Of a stretch of DNA of 64,000 nt, positions 1 to 16,950 are shown in pieces (position 1 is the stretch's first letter; the number at the start of each line of letters is the position of its first letter). A model generated the notes under the pieces. It worked only from the letters and a program-made list of their open reading frames with translations, made no database searches and had not been told where the DNA came from. The DNA comes from Portulaca oleracea (lineage: Eukaryota > Streptophyta > Magnoliopsida > Caryophyllales > Portulacaceae): the NCBI GenBank assembly GCA_029582165.1, contig CM055886.1:29005169-29069168 (forward strand), read 5' to 3'. The translations under genes were made by a program, and so were the position numbers.

Positions 1-27
1 CTTTGTGTCTTTGTGACTCATCAAGAT

Positions 28-432
28 TTAGATCGCGCCAGAGATCCTGTCATCAGAGACCTGCAGGATGTATAGATTGCCCTTCCTGATTCCCTTCATA
101 AGAACCATGGAACCCCTGCACACTTTCAAAACACCATCTTCTCCTTTGTACCTGCAGCCGTTAGCTTCAAGAGTACCCAAAGAAATTAAATTTCGAGTCA
201 TGTTAGGGATATGACGAACCTCCTTGAGAGTTCTAACGATGCCATCATGAGTCTTGATTTTGATGCTACCGATTCCTGCAACCTTGCAGGCTGTGTCGTT
301 ACCCATGACTACGACCCCGGTGTCAACACTCTCATAAGACTCGAACCAGTCCTTATGAGGACACATATGATAGGTGCACCCTGTGTCAAGAACCCACTCA
401 TCTCTAGCTATCCTACTCGATGTGGTAACCAA
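28..432 (-). pseudogene. copia protease-region fragment
   Basis: A 134-codon open frame with the retroviral-type aspartic protease signature DTGCTYHMCPHKDWF near its N-terminus. The downstream segments VRHIPNMTRNLISLGTLE and KGIRKGNLYIL are typical of copia polyproteins between protease and GAG-pre-integrase. Here the usual D-S/T-G catalytic triplet is intact as DTG. The frame is not continuous with the gag frame upstream, so it is a piece of a broken polyprotein rather than a gene. Confidence 0.85.
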
Positions 433-649
433 GGCATCATCCGTAACTACAAACCCATCACCATCTGACTCGGACTCTACGCAGTTTGAGGTACCAGGTT
501 TGGTGTGATTATCCTTACCCTCCCGCTCGGGTCTCTGCTTTGCTCAGCCTCTCTCTCTATATGCCCCATCTTACTACGAGTTACACTTCTTATTCTTGTG
601 AGGATTCCTAGACTTTGAGCTGTTTAGACCTCCTCTAGACCCGCTTCCC

Positions 650-1267
650 TTACGTCAGATTTCTACCCCTTACAACCATAGCATCACCACCCTGGTCATC
701 ACCATCAGTATCAAGTTTCTCCTTAGACAGTAAACTAGCCTTTACTTCACTAAGGTTAAGGTCACCACGATTCCCATACAACATGATTTCCTTAAATTGT
801 TTATGTGATGCAGGTAGGGACAGAATTAAATGAAAAGCCTTATCCTCATCAGTGTGTTTTATATCCATTGATTCCAATTCAGTAATAATAGAATCAAATT
901 CACTAAGATGTGCCTGAATAGAAGTACCTTGGGGCATCTTCAACTTGTAAAATTTCTCCTTCATTCGGTACTTGTTTGCACGACTCTTCGACATGTACAG
1001 CTTTTCCAGTTTGGTCCAGAGCACCCGAGGTTTCTCGATATGCATCACCTCTCTCTGAATGTGCTCTGCCAAACACAGCTGAATCCCTGCCAGAGTCTTA
1101 TCTTCAAGCTTCTTCCACTCCCTTGGAGTCAGATTCCCCTTGATATCCTTCTGGAGTTTTTGGAATTCATCATCGCTCATTGTCGCATCAGTCTTCGTGT
1201 CGGGATACTCAATTACATCCCATAACCCGTGCTGAATCAGGACCACCTTCATCTGCAGTCTCCACAT
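650..1267 (-). pseudogene. copia gag (UBN2-type) fragment
   Basis: A 205-residue frame resembling plant copia gag: WRLQMKVVLIQHGLWDV near the start, a middle segment with LWTKLEKLYMSKSRANKYRMK, and LILSLPASHKQFKEIMLYG. These match the capsid-like UBN2 domain. The expected CCHC zinc knuckle should follow at about 560-600. There the reverse strand still reads KMGHIERE after a short frame break with stop codons, so the knuckle is degenerate. Confidence 0.85.
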
Positions 1268-1333
1268 AGTAAAACTCCTCGTTCCATCAAATTTTTGTAT
1301 ATCTCACTTCTTGATTGAAGGCATCTCAACCTT

Positions 1334-1345
1334 GCTCTGATACCA
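1334..1345 (-). other. primer-binding site, initiator tRNA-Met
   Basis: The minus strand reads TGGTATCAGAGC, complementary to the 3' end of plant initiator tRNA-Met as used by most plant copia elements. It lies two bases inside the LTR end. Confidence 0.9.
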
Positions 1346-1347
1346 CT

Positions 1348-1909
1348 TGTTAGAAAAAAGTGAGTAGCAAGGTAACTGAGCGAATAATAGAATCGAAACG
1401 AGATGACTGGATATTACGACAAAATTTAGGAACGAAAAATAAGCGATAAAATCAAACACGAATTACGTGGGAAACCGAAGAACTCGAGAAAAACCCACTG
1501 ACGGCACACAGTAAAATAATCCACTATGAGAAAGGAGGAGTACAACCTGATCACTATCACAGGGTGTGATGCGATCCACAAAGGAGATTACAATAACAAT
1601 CTCTCAACACTCAACTCACAATCTCTCAGGATACACTGGGGAAAATATTGGTAAGACCCCTTTCTCTCTCAATATTTTCTCTCTCTCTAGCTCTCTGTGT
1701 TTACCGATGTCTTTGGTGGAAAAACATGCACCCTATTTATAGGGAGAACTCCCTATAACCTAACTTGACTCCCACTCCAAATAGATTTAGAATCTAATAC
1801 AATTAGGAACCCAACACAATAAGGAAACCTAAATAATATCCTAATACAATTAGGAAACAAATAATTGTGAGATCAAGAGATTTGGTGATTTTAGGACACT
1901 TTCCTAACA
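1348..1909 (-). repeat. copia 5' LTR (562 bp)
   Basis: Bounded by TGTTAG at 1348 and CTAACA at 1904-1909, a perfect 6-bp inverted terminus with TG...CA ends. A TATA-like box is visible on the minus strand near 1730-1740 (CCTATAAATAGG read in reverse). The LTR abuts the primer-binding site at 1334-1345 with a 2-base spacer. Confidence 0.88.
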
Positions 1910-3161
1910 ATAAGGCATATTTTTTTCTTCCATTAATTATTATGTGACAAGCCATTCAACAATCTTATTACAACCTCATAGCACACACATCTTTTGACCA
2001 GAACTTTCACATAGGCATCATGCTAAAATGAGAAGTTGTTTATTATTTGGAATTGGAGTTGTAGGCCATAGTTAGCTAGCCACTAGCTAGACCATTGTTA
2101 GCATGCATGAGTTAGCTACCTACTTTACAAATATTACTTGTTTAGCTCTCTTATCCTAATATATATATATACACACATATATATATCTATATATTATATG
2201 TATAAAAAAATATTATATATATACATATAACACCAATGAAAACATTATTTGTTATACTTTTTTTGGGGGGGGGGGGGGGAGGATAAAAAGAAAGAAATAA
2301 AGAAACAGAAAGATGGACCATAATGAAGCAAGCATGCTACATTTCTAGTTTGCTACTTCAAACTACATGCTTTTGTATTTTGTATTTGAAAGAGGTCCCT
2401 TCTTGTTCTCAACATCAATGCAAAGATAATGAATATAACAACATGGAGAAAAAAATACAACACAGGACATTCCAGTTGCCCCCTTTTAGATGATGAACAC
2501 CACTACACACTATAGTGTAGGAAAACTTACAATACTCCTACCACTATGCCTAAAAGCATTTGTGCAATATATATGTGTAACGCCTTCATTAATTAATTAG
2601 AAAAATAATCATATTTAATTAACAAAGAGTGCTCCCTCTTTTTTCATTTTATCTATTATTTAATATTTATTTATGATGTTTAATGTTTATATTTAATTAA
2701 AAATTTCTCTCTAAATATTTTTTCAAAATTGATAACATTATACTTCTACAATAATATTTGTATTATGAACTTAACGGTACTGCTTTTATACAATAAAACC
2801 ACTATATATGTAGAGAAACTAATGATAAAAGTTTTTGAAATTTGATTGATATGTAAATTTAAATGACAGATAAATGAGAAAGAAAGTAAGAATTAAGGCA
2901 TTACAATCAATGCTAAGGTTAATTAGAAAAACAATAATGAATGACTAGTTAATGAAATTGTACTAGTTCGAACGTAAAGTATATCGGGGTCGGTCCTATT
3001 TTAGTCTACCTATGGTTCCCGGCCCGCTTAAAGCCACCCTTCCATCTCCTCGATTCAATCCCGACCCCATGATCTATTTAAAGGTGGATCGGGGTACTTG
3101 GAAGGTCTTTTGGGTCATCATCGAGGGCGGTGTTCATTTTAAGGAAGACCCTGAGCCATAG
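1910..3161. other. AT-rich intergenic DNA
   Basis: No gene seen. It holds a TA-rich stretch at 2158-2230, a run of 15 G at 2265-2279 and generally AT-rich sequence. From about 2960 the composition becomes more GC-rich (ggggtcggtcc-like), and this part may belong to an unrecognised repeat next to the copia LTR at 3162. Confidence 0.6.
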
Positions 3162-3658
3162 TGTTGGGTTGAATGTGGAAACCAATTTTAGGTTGGTCTC
3201 TGTGTCTTGGGGAGCAAGGTAGAAGATTTTGAGTGGGAATCAAATTGTTGATTTGTTAGCCGCCTCCTTTTGTAATTCCTAGGCTGCAAGGACTCTATTA
3301 ACCCTAAATAATTTTGTTGGCCTTCTACTATAAATAGGGGCTAGGTATCAGGCTTATTAGTATGCAATTGAGAGTGTTTCATCTGACCACAAGAGATTGA
3401 CATGTAATATTTGTGTTCTTGAGGGAGTTGTGTGAGGCTCAGCTGCGAGTGTTGAGTTCTCAGGTTGTAACTCTAGGAAGACTATGAGAGATTGAGGTCT
3501 AAGAATCTCTGAAACACTGTTGTAATCCTCTGATAATGCATCATTCATGGTTTTTTCCCGGTTTGGATTTTTCCACGTTAATTCCTTGTGTTGAATCTTT
3601 ATTATTTTTCGCCCTTTATTATTGTTTGTCTGTTAATAACACCCTGAGAACTCTAACA
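3162..3658 (+). repeat. copia 5' LTR (about 497 bp)
   Basis: The 3' boundary (CTCTAACA at 3651-3658) is fixed by the primer-binding site two bases later. The 5' boundary is inferred from TGTTGGGTTGAATG at 3162. A TATA box (CTATAAATAGGGG) sits near 3329-3341, at a reasonable distance for U3. No second copy is present for confirmation. Confidence 0.7.
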
Positions 3659-3660
3659 AC

Positions 3661-3672
3661 TGGTATTAGAGC
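3661..3672 (+). other. primer-binding site, initiator tRNA-Met (one mismatch)
   Basis: TGGTATTAGAGC differs from the standard TGGTATCAGAGC by one C-to-T change. It lies two bases after the LTR end. Confidence 0.85.
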
Positions 3673-3739
3673 TTTGGTTGGAGCGTTGTTGATATGTAGA
3701 CTGAGAGGCAAGGGCGGGCGCAATTGTGAAAGATTTCGG

Positions 3740-4830
3740 ATTTCGATGGGAAAAACTACGCATGGTGGAGGATGCGTGTTGAGGATGTGCTCCGACTAGG
3801 GATGACAATAAAACCTGAACCCGTGGGTACCCACCATTACCCGGCCCGTTATGGGTGATGAATTTTAGAAAAAATGGGTAATGGTAAGGTAATGAGTACT
3901 CGTTTATACTTGACGGGTACCCTACCCGCCCCGCCCCGAATAACTACAAAACAAAAAAAACTAGCGGTGATTATTCATTATTGGACTCTGGATATATATT
4001 AATATTTGTGTTTATATCTAATTTGTTGAGTTTTGTAACCACAATATTTTCTCTAAAATCATCCATACCTTTTTTTTGGTAGGTAAAGGCGATTATATTA
4101 ACATATTAAATGTATTTTGGTATGATAGTTGTCCTATTTTCCTCTTTCTAATAGGAATCTTCACATAATATTTTCTTTTGATCGCTAATATGATAATATT
4201 CAAAAATAATCCGTTAATTTGAGCATATGGGTATAAAACGGGTTGTATAATTTAATCTTCGATTATACCCGAATTATACCCGACAAACCCGCACCATCCG
4301 ATGGGTAAGGGTAAGGGTACTTGTAGTTTGTACCCGCTAAATATGGGTAGGGTAAGGGTACGACTATACCCACCTCGAGCCCGACCCATTGCCATTCTTA
4401 GCTCCGCCAACAAAAGTTGCATCTTGCGATGAGTGAAAAGCCAGAACATATGGAACAAAAGGATTGGGAAGAGCTTGATGGTTAGGCATTCAGTATGGTG
4501 AGATTGACGTTAGCTCGGAACGTGGCTTTCAGCATCAAAGATCAGAAAATGATGAAAGGTTTGCTGGAGGCCTTGCAAAACATATGTGTGAAACCTTCGA
4601 CGATAAACAAGGTATATGTGTTGCGTCGTTTATTTGAATTTAAAATGCATGAATCTGGTGATATGCATGATAGTAGGAATGAGTTAAATATGATACTATC
4701 AAAGTCAACCTCTGTGGAATTTAGTTTTAACGATGAGATGAATGCTAATATACTATTGGCTACCCTACCTAAGTCTTGGAATAATTTTGTGACTTCTGTA
4801 ATATCTTCGGTTAAAAAGATGAGAAATTGA
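3740..4830 (+). pseudogene. copia gag, split by a nested transposon
   Basis: The first part (from about 3744) encodes FDGKNYAWWRMRVEDVL, the conserved start of plant copia gag. At 3797 it is broken by a 604-bp insertion and resumes at about 4401 with SEKPEHMEQKDWEELDG, a stop, then frames to 4830 containing VYVLRRLFEFKMHE and LLATLPKSWNNFVTSVI. These are collinear with the gag UBN2 domain. Besides the insertion there is an in-frame stop after EELDG, so the gene is dead. Confidence 0.85.
3797..4400. mobile_element. hAT-like non-autonomous element in copia gag (604 bp)
   Basis: Termini TAGGGATGACAAT (3797) and ATTGCCATTCTTA (to 4400) form an imperfect 13-bp inverted repeat (10 of 13). Flanking 8-bp direct repeats GCTCCGAC (3789-3796) and GCTCCGCC (4401-4408) differ at one base. 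An 8-bp TSD is typical of the hAT superfamily. The ends are rich in GGGTA/TACCC motifs. No transposase is encoded. Gag coding sequence is collinear on both sides, which independently confirms the boundaries. Confidence 0.88.
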
Positions 4831-4833
4831 AGT

Positions 4834-5145
4834 TTGGGAAAACTAGAGACTCTTGGCATGAATGAAAGTATTCGTAGGAAAGATTCTGGTGTGTCTGAGT
4901 CTTTGGGGAATGCTTTGGTTGTCAGGTGTAGGAAGAACAGTGGGAGCTCAGGTCTAGGTCGATCTAAATCTAAAGGCCGAAACATGAAGCACGTATCGTG
5001 TAAGAACTGTGGTGATAGAGGCCATTTTCGTAAGGATTGTCCTAAACCTAGGAATAGCAATTATAATGACCATGACTCGGTAAATTTTGCTGAGGATTTG
5101 GATGATGCCCTAGCTGTTAGTGTTGATGAGTTAGAAAAGAATTGA
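4834..5145 (+). pseudogene. copia gag C-terminal part with CCHC zinc knuckle
   Basis: An open frame with CKNCGDRGHFRKDC, a canonical C-X2-C-X4-H-X4-C retroviral zinc knuckle at about 5000-5042, preceded by a basic RSKSKGR segment. It is separated from upstream gag by a stop at 4828-4830. Polyprotein continuity is lost again at the stop at 5143-5145. Confidence 0.85.
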
Positions 5146-5509
5146 GTGAATGATTCGGGTGCATCATTTCACTCTTCGTCTAGCAGGGAGGCCTAGTAAT
5201 TTTTTGAGTGGGAGGTTTGGCAGGGTTAGGCTTGCAAACGGTCACAACCTAAAGGTGCTAGGAAGAGATGATGTGAACATTAAAACTTCTAAGGGTGGGG
5301 CTTGGAGGTTGAGGAATGTTCGGTATATCCCAAGTCTGACCAAGAACCTTGTATCTGTGGGTCAACTGGATGGGGAGGGGTTCACGATCAGATTTGGGGA
5401 TGGTCATTGGAGGGTAACGAAAGGATCTCTGGTAATTGCAAATGGTAGGAAGGAGGAGAAGTTGTATACTACCATTGATAATTCTAATTGGTCTGTTCAT
5501 GCTTGTTAA
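5146..5509 (+). pseudogene. copia protease remnant
   Basis: The start encodes NDSGASFH, with the aspartic protease DSG triplet, then stops soon after in that frame. The rest includes VRLANGHNLKVLG, RNVRYIPSLTKNLVSVGQLD and EKLYTTI, the standard order in copia between protease and GAG-pre-integrase. It is broken by stops after the active site. Confidence 0.8.
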
Positions 5510-5730
5510 AGGCGTGTTAGCTTTTCTGATGAGATAAGGGTACCAGAAACGAGGAGGTTTCCGGTCGAGGCTACGAGAAAGGATTGTCAGCCGAAGAACG
5601 CATCTAACTTGAACGAGAATTCGACAAGTTCAATACGAGGTAAAATTCCAATCCAAAATTCCCCTAAGTTGTTAACGAGCATGCGCATGTCGAAGTTGCA
5701 GGGGAGTGATCAGTTCAAGTGGGAGCATGT

Positions 5731-7248
5731 TGATAAAAGATGAGTTGATGGGAGATCAACTGAGACCTCTATTGATATTTGCTGAACAAGATCGAGATGG
5801 ATGCACTAGAGGATTCAAAGAGGTGTTAAAGTGGTGATTGATGATAGTAAAATTGTGAAATAAATTAATTCCTCCCTTTTTATAAATTCACAAAAATTCA
5901 AGTTTTTCAAGTTTTACCCTTTTTGAAGTTTAAGTCTCCAGTTGAGTCACCAATCTGTAGACCCCGAAAGAATTTCATTCAAGAAATTTATTTCAAAGTG
6001 CTACTTAAATTGGAAGCTGAATAAGGTTGCTTAATCCTTAAATAAGGATTTATTAAGAACACTAACAATTGTTAGGAATCATAAACTTGTAAATTTTATT
6101 CGTACAAATTAAATTATGCAAGTTATAATTTAAAGAGTCTCCAGTCAGTTAAAGAAAATTAACAAACCATAAAAAAAAAACTCCGGTCTACGAATAACAG
6201 ATCAGATTCGGGGGTTAGGTTACAAGTCTAAGAATTAGAAAAACTCTCTGACTTACCTGTTTTGAAAACAAACTCTACTAAAATTAAATTAAAGTGAATA
6301 AATAAAAGAGGATGAATTTATATAAATTTCACAAGAGAAACTATCGTGTCATGCATTATGAAATAAAAAAAAGTTACAAATTATACAACTACCGTTAATT
6401 AAGGTTTTACATGATATACAATGAATAATGTGATAACGAGAAAATAAAAGTATTTGCTGACCTTTTAATCACTTAGCATGCAATGAGAAAAGTGAGGGAG
6501 AAGAGAGACAAATCTTGTAGTGTAAGACTCAGAATTTTGTGGTGTGAAATGAAGAGGGTGAGGGCTCTATTTATAGTGGTAAAGGAGAGAATATTAGAAG
6601 AATAAAATAAAATAATTAGAAATTTTATTTGGTTAAGAAATGGGAGGAAGAATAAAATAAAATAATGGAAGATCTTATTTGGGCTGGATTTGGGAAAAAG
6701 AATAAGAATAGTACTTGGAATAATATTATTGCAATATAATCAAAATAATATGATATTCTTTTGAAAGATTAGGAAGGTGGGGAAAAGAATATTTTGGCTT
6801 GGATTTTAGATAGATAACCGAACTATGGTTAACAAGTTGACCTTTTGTTTTTTTTTTTTTGGTCAAAATTTCTGATTATGTAAAATTACTGTACAAATAG
6901 CCTAAATTCAAATGATCATAACTCCTGCATCTGGACTCCAATTAATGCGATTCAAGAGGCATAAGAAAGCTTATAGAGTGTGCTTTAAGCTCCCCGAATA
7001 TTAAGGATATAACAGACCTGGGGAAAGAGTGGTATTCTAAAGAGCAAGCTCATCTATGTAAGGAAGGTGAAAAATGGGGGCTTTTAAAGGGGAAAGATGG
7101 GAAATGATGAATTTTATGTGAGAGGATTAGAAATAGATAGGAAGGAGGAATTTTGTGGAGATGAGAGATGCATGCTAAGAGCTATTTTAGATCAATTAAT
7201 TTTACAATAATTACACTAAAAATACCGATATAAAATTCGGTGTCTACA
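5731..7248 (-). mobile_element. Ty3/gypsy LTR with adjoining 5' internal fragment
   Basis: The LTR is 5956-7248 (1,293 bp), bounded by a perfect 7-bp inverted terminus TGTAGAC / GTCTACA. On the minus strand a TATA box (ACTATAAATAGAGCC) lies near 6563-6577, which sets the orientation. Immediately inside the lower end the minus strand reads ATTGGTGACTCAACTGGAG (about 5936-5954), like the primer-binding region of plant Tat/Ogre/Retand gypsy elements. About 200 bp of AT-rich untranslated leader follow to about 5731, where the sequence meets the plus-strand copia. No coding region of this element is present. Confidence 0.82.
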
Positions 7249-9989
7249 ACTCTCAATGTGGTACCTGCATATTTCATGCAAATTGCGAAACTCCTTTGGT
7301 CGTTATGTGATGAAATCTATCAAAAAATCAGAAAGTGCCTGTGGGGTGGAGCAAATGGGTGATGAAAAATTCATTTAATTAATTAGAGGCATGTCACGAG
7401 GCTTGGTGAGTTGAGTGGACTTGAGCTTTATTCCATGCATGATTTAGATCGTGCGAATCAATGCAAGCTTTGGTGGACATTCCTTGCAAATAAAAATGAT
7501 TTGTAGGTAACAATTTTGGAAGTTAAATATTCCCACAATAATCCCGTTTTGGCAGCTCACAAAATCACGCTTCATGATAAATCTTCCAACGTCTCAGCGT
7601 GAGTAGTGTAAGCAAAACACACCCTAATGCAAGACGCTAGTGTGTCCATTGGTGATGTAAAAAAAAGCCTACCTTTGGCTTGATAAGTGGGCGGATTTCT
7701 GCCTACTTATTGAGTCCGCTCTATCCATGCTCACTATGATTGAGAGTAAGTGCAAGGTGGCTGATTTATGGGATTCAACGCTGATCCAGTCCCCTCCCAA
7801 GCTCTCCTCAACGTTGATGTGAGCTTCTCAATCCTGTTGGAAGAGCATTGGGTGAAGTTGTGGACGAGTGACCTCCATATCACCCTCAAGTTTTTCTGGG
7901 TGTTCAATGAGGGTCCTTTCCGGGCCTCTATGGAGTCTCGAGTTATCCCCGAGCTCACTTGAAGACCTCAGATCGGGTCTACATCGGTACGAATAATCCC
8001 AGACTCGAGCTCAAGTCAATTTTTAGCCATAAGGCTCGGGTATTGAACATGGGAGAATTCTAGGAGGGTTTAGTTGGCCAAAAAAGGGTGGACGGGGGAT
8101 TGAAATGAGGCGCTAGGGCTTTCACCCAGGCGCTGGCTACACCTGGTGAGACGCCAATCGCCCCTCCCTACTTCTCTCCGAAGCCAATTCCTGGGTTAGG
8201 CGCTGGTTGCGCCTAACCCTCTTTATGCAGCTGTCGGGGTTTTTCGAACGTTTTTCTTCTCCCCACCCTCTTATATTTATATTGGTTCTTAATATAACAA
8301 CTTAGACATTTTGAATGAAAAACATTGGGTATTTGCAAACCCTATTCCTTAAATCTCTCTTTCTTTCTTTATCTTTGAATATTCTTGGTGGTCGGTTGGA
8401 GTACCCCCTTTAGAGTTTGTGGTATGGAATACCTTCTTCAAGCTTGGTGAGGGTTGCAATAGAGTCTCAATGGGTGTTGGTGGCCTAGCCTTTATGGATC
8501 TCTTGAACTCTAAGTTAATCTTAGTGAGTAATCTTTATAGATTGTCCATATCTTGTTAAACTTTTGTTGATGTGGTTTATTTGATATCTAGATCCCATTG
8601 TTAGAGTTTGGGTTCTGTTGTAAGTTCTACTTGGTGCTCATAGTTGATGTTTGTATTTGGTGTGTCTAGGTTGATTTTCTTGTGTTTATTGAGTTCCCAA
8701 TCTCTCATGGATCAAACGCAAGGGTGAAAATGGGCCGAGTTTACGACCAAGTTGTCGGGCACCCTTTTGCAGAAGGTAGCTATAATGGAGGTGGTGGAAA
8801 GAGGAATGGGATAACCTCATGTGGCATGAAACGCCCACGACGGGCTCCCAACTCGGGTTGATGTTGCAAATCATCCAGGGACCAGTGCTGGAGGAATCCA
8901 CGATGGAGTGGTTACGTATCTAGCGACTTCATGTCCTATAAAAGATTTGAGCCTTCATGTTGCTTGTCCTCCATAAGAGGATGACGACGCACGAAAATAG
9001 TGCCAAATAGAACTACACCAATGACAGTGGGTGCCAAGAATGCCATGGGGAGGTGGAAGACCTGAATTACTTGTTCCATCTTTGGCCTAGGGCGACTGAA
9101 GTATGGCACAAGACTGAGGAAGTAGGGATGACTTTCATGGTGGTGCAACATCCCTTCAAGGGGGTGGTTGGTGCACGAATTAACCGCGAAAACCCAAGAA
9201 GATAATGGTCAGGTTGCATTCGTCGTTATTCTGTAATACTAATGGTTGTGGCGCGATAGAAGGAATGATAACATTCCCCTGAACCGGAGTGTTGGATACA
9301 CGGGGAAGTGGTGAAAATCTGTGAAGCCTTCTTTAATTTATTGAAGAAGATAGAGTGGGGGTGTGCAATTTACCCTGGGACGAATTGAGTACACATGTTT
9401 TCCATTAGGTTGGACCTCTGGTGGGATGGTACCAACTTTGCACGAATGACGTCGCATGGGGCAACCCTTCAACATGTGCGCGCGCTCGCCGAGGCGGGGT
9501 GTTGTGTGATGCTGGAGGGTCCTGGATTCGAGGGTTCATGAAAGGTTTTGGGCTGAAACAATCAATGATGACCGAGCTTGAAGTGGTGGTGAATGGCATG
9601 AACATGGCGAAGGAATGAGTGTTGACAAGGTGAGATTGAAAACCAATTAAAAACTCGCACTTCACACGCTTTCTGAAGATCAGGATCATGGGCATGCGGT
9701 CCAATAATCTAGTAACATAATGTAGGATGTAGGTCACCACTCACCATGGTGGCGTGGGATGTTAAGGTCACTCATTACTATCGGGAGCTCAATCAAATAG
9801 CTGATATATTCAAAATTAGTTTTAGAGGAGGAAATCGAAGAGATGAATACCTTGATCACACCCCTAAGAACATCCAACATATACTCTATAGTGATTGTAT
9901 GTGAGCTTGTAGGATTTATATGATATAATCTATTTCATTGCTTTGAATGAATGCAACCTGCCTCTACCGTTGATACAAAAAAAAAAAAA
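7249..9989 (+). mobile_element. decayed L1-type LINE, 3' half
   Basis: Fragments in several frames follow the order of the C-terminal half of plant L1 ORF2. Near 7310-7350: IYQKIRKCLWGGANG. Near 7445-7500: DLDRANQCKLWWTFLANKND. Near 7695-7750: LLIESALSMLTMIESK. Near 9030-9110: zinc-finger-like CQECHGEVEDLNYLFHLWP. From 9420: an RNase H-like segment. The end is a run of 13 A at 9977-9989. Between about 7,970 and 8,790 I see no LINE-like coding. That part has an AT-rich, LTR-like look and could be a further insertion, but I could not find its borders. Confidence 0.8.
9421..9618 (+). pseudogene. L1 LINE RNase H (RVT_3-like) remnant
   Basis: The frame contains GNPSTCARARRGGVLCDAGG followed by SWIRGF and a segment MTELEVVVNGMNMA. 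This matches the plant LINE RNase H pattern: a GNPG-like start, GGVLRD, W-I-GF, and AEL...A...GL..A. The acidic catalytic DGS expected just upstream is not clear. It is part of the LINE ending at 9989. Confidence 0.7.
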
Positions 9990-10244
9990 TGAAATTTATT
10001 CGCAAACATCCCCTAGGGAAAATTAAAAATTACAGGCCACAATTCAACCGGGTCAGAAAAATTTCCAGCAAAATTTGTGCTGTTTGGAAAAGAAAAGAAA
10101 TTGATGCATCCCAAAATCCAAAAAAAAAAAAAAAAAAATCCTAATTCCTAATCTTCAATCCAATCTTAAACCCTACGGCTAGAAGTTCAAGTGAGTGCTG
10201 GTCTCCATCGCTCTGTCTTCTCTCACAGCTCGAATAGGGAAGAA
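9990..10244 (+). promoter_or_regulatory. GCP1 upstream region and probable 5'UTR
   Basis: Only 255 bp separate the LINE poly(A) from the GCP1 start codon. The interval has a run of about 18 A (10121-10138) and no clear TATA box. The first ATG downstream (10245) has a favourable plant context, agaaATGgcg. An in-frame GTG lies upstream at 10191 but there is no in-frame upstream ATG. The promoter may extend into or be truncated by the LINE. Confidence 0.45.
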
Positions 10245-16115
<5,871 letters not shown>

Positions 16116-16179
16116 CTCATCTTTCTTTTTCATCGCCTAGTTTTGTTTGTATATTGCTTTGAGAGACTGTTGGCAAAAT

Positions 16180-16950
16180 TAAGACAGTTAATTTGCTTAT
16201 TTTGATTATTGTATTGGGGAATTACAAGTTTAATAATCTACCTCTGCGTATTTTTGTATAACCTTGTTGATTAGTTGTAGACCCTGTTTGCCAAAATTAG
16301 CATTTTGATTAATGGATAATGTTTTGTGTAGCAAATAGCTGTTTTGTGGTAGCTGATGGCTTATAGATGTTGAACTAGATGTTTGAAACTAAAGTTTTTG
16401 GTAACATTAGCTGTTGAGTTTAATTTTTGGTAACTTTTGGTAAATTCTGACAATTTTCGGCAAATTTAAGCCACTATATCTAAATTAAACTTTTTTTATT
16501 TTTTTAAGTTTGGTAAGTTTTGGTAAGTTTTGATAAATTTAGGTAAAAACTGCTAAATTTGGGTAAATTGGAATTACTCATTAATTTGACATGCCCTTAC
16601 TTATGGACATAAAATGATAAAACAAGACATTACTACTATATTTTTACCTATTGTATCGTTATTAGCTAAGTAATTTAAGTGTATATGAATAAATAATTTA
16701 TTGATGTAGAATAATGCAATCTCTAAAGGATAATCTTATCTACATTGAAAGATAAAATAAAACAAGTAGCATTTCTAATTTACATTGAAAGATAAGATAA
16801 AGAATAACGGGGCACTACATGAGATTGATGATCATTGTACCAAAAGTCAAAACCCATTTAGGCTCACTTGTATTGTTGTATTTGTTAATTCTATTTGCAG
16901 CAAGTTGGTTAGAAAGTCAAGGCCATGGAAAAGAAAATAAAAAAAAAAAA
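16180..16950 (+). repeat. local duplication, copy A
   Basis: Shares ordered blocks with 18625-19165. Examples are TTTGCTTATTTTGATTATTG near 16191 (compare 18636), the GGTAACATTAGCTGTTGAG block near 16401 (compare 18823), and CTAATTTACATTGAAAGATA near 16776 (compare 19020). After these comes the shared GCAAGTTGGTTAGAAAGTCA at 16900. The copies are substantially diverged with indels. A third short trace occurs near 21085 (GCAAAATTAAGATAGTTAAT). Confidence 0.75.

Larger units (their letters stand above)
1..1909 (-). mobile_element. Ty1/copia retrotransposon, 5' part, truncated by window edge
   Basis: Read on the minus strand this is LTR (1909 to 1348), primer-binding site (1345 to 1334), gag (1267 to 650) and protease (432 to 28). 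The element then leaves the window, so integrase, reverse transcriptase and the second LTR are not visible. The gene order is that of copia elements. The 1910-1914 bases (ataag) would be one target-site duplication, but its partner lies outside the window. The coding region carries stops and frame changes between gag and protease, so this copy is probably inactive. Confidence 0.9.
3162..5730 (+). mobile_element. decayed Ty1/copia element, internally deleted
   Basis: Order on the plus strand: LTR (3162-3658), primer-binding site (3661-3672), gag from about 3740 (interrupted at 3797-4400), CCHC knuckle near 5000, protease remnant to 5509, then about 200 bp of non-coding or unrecognised sequence and a purine-rich AAGTGGGAG at 5719-5727 resembling a polypurine tract. 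No integrase, reverse transcriptase, RNase H or matching 3' LTR was found. It may be an internally deleted, gag-bearing non-autonomous copy. The right side abuts internal sequence of a minus-strand gypsy element. Confidence 0.8.

Noticed and set aside
8060..8790. Possible LTR nested in the plus-strand LINE
   Set aside because: It looks LTR-like, but I could not find paired ends or a target duplication, so it is only mentioned in the LINE entry.
10191..10244. Upstream extension of GCP1 starting at 10191
   Set aside because: It begins with GTG, not ATG; 10245 is the first in-frame ATG and has a good context.
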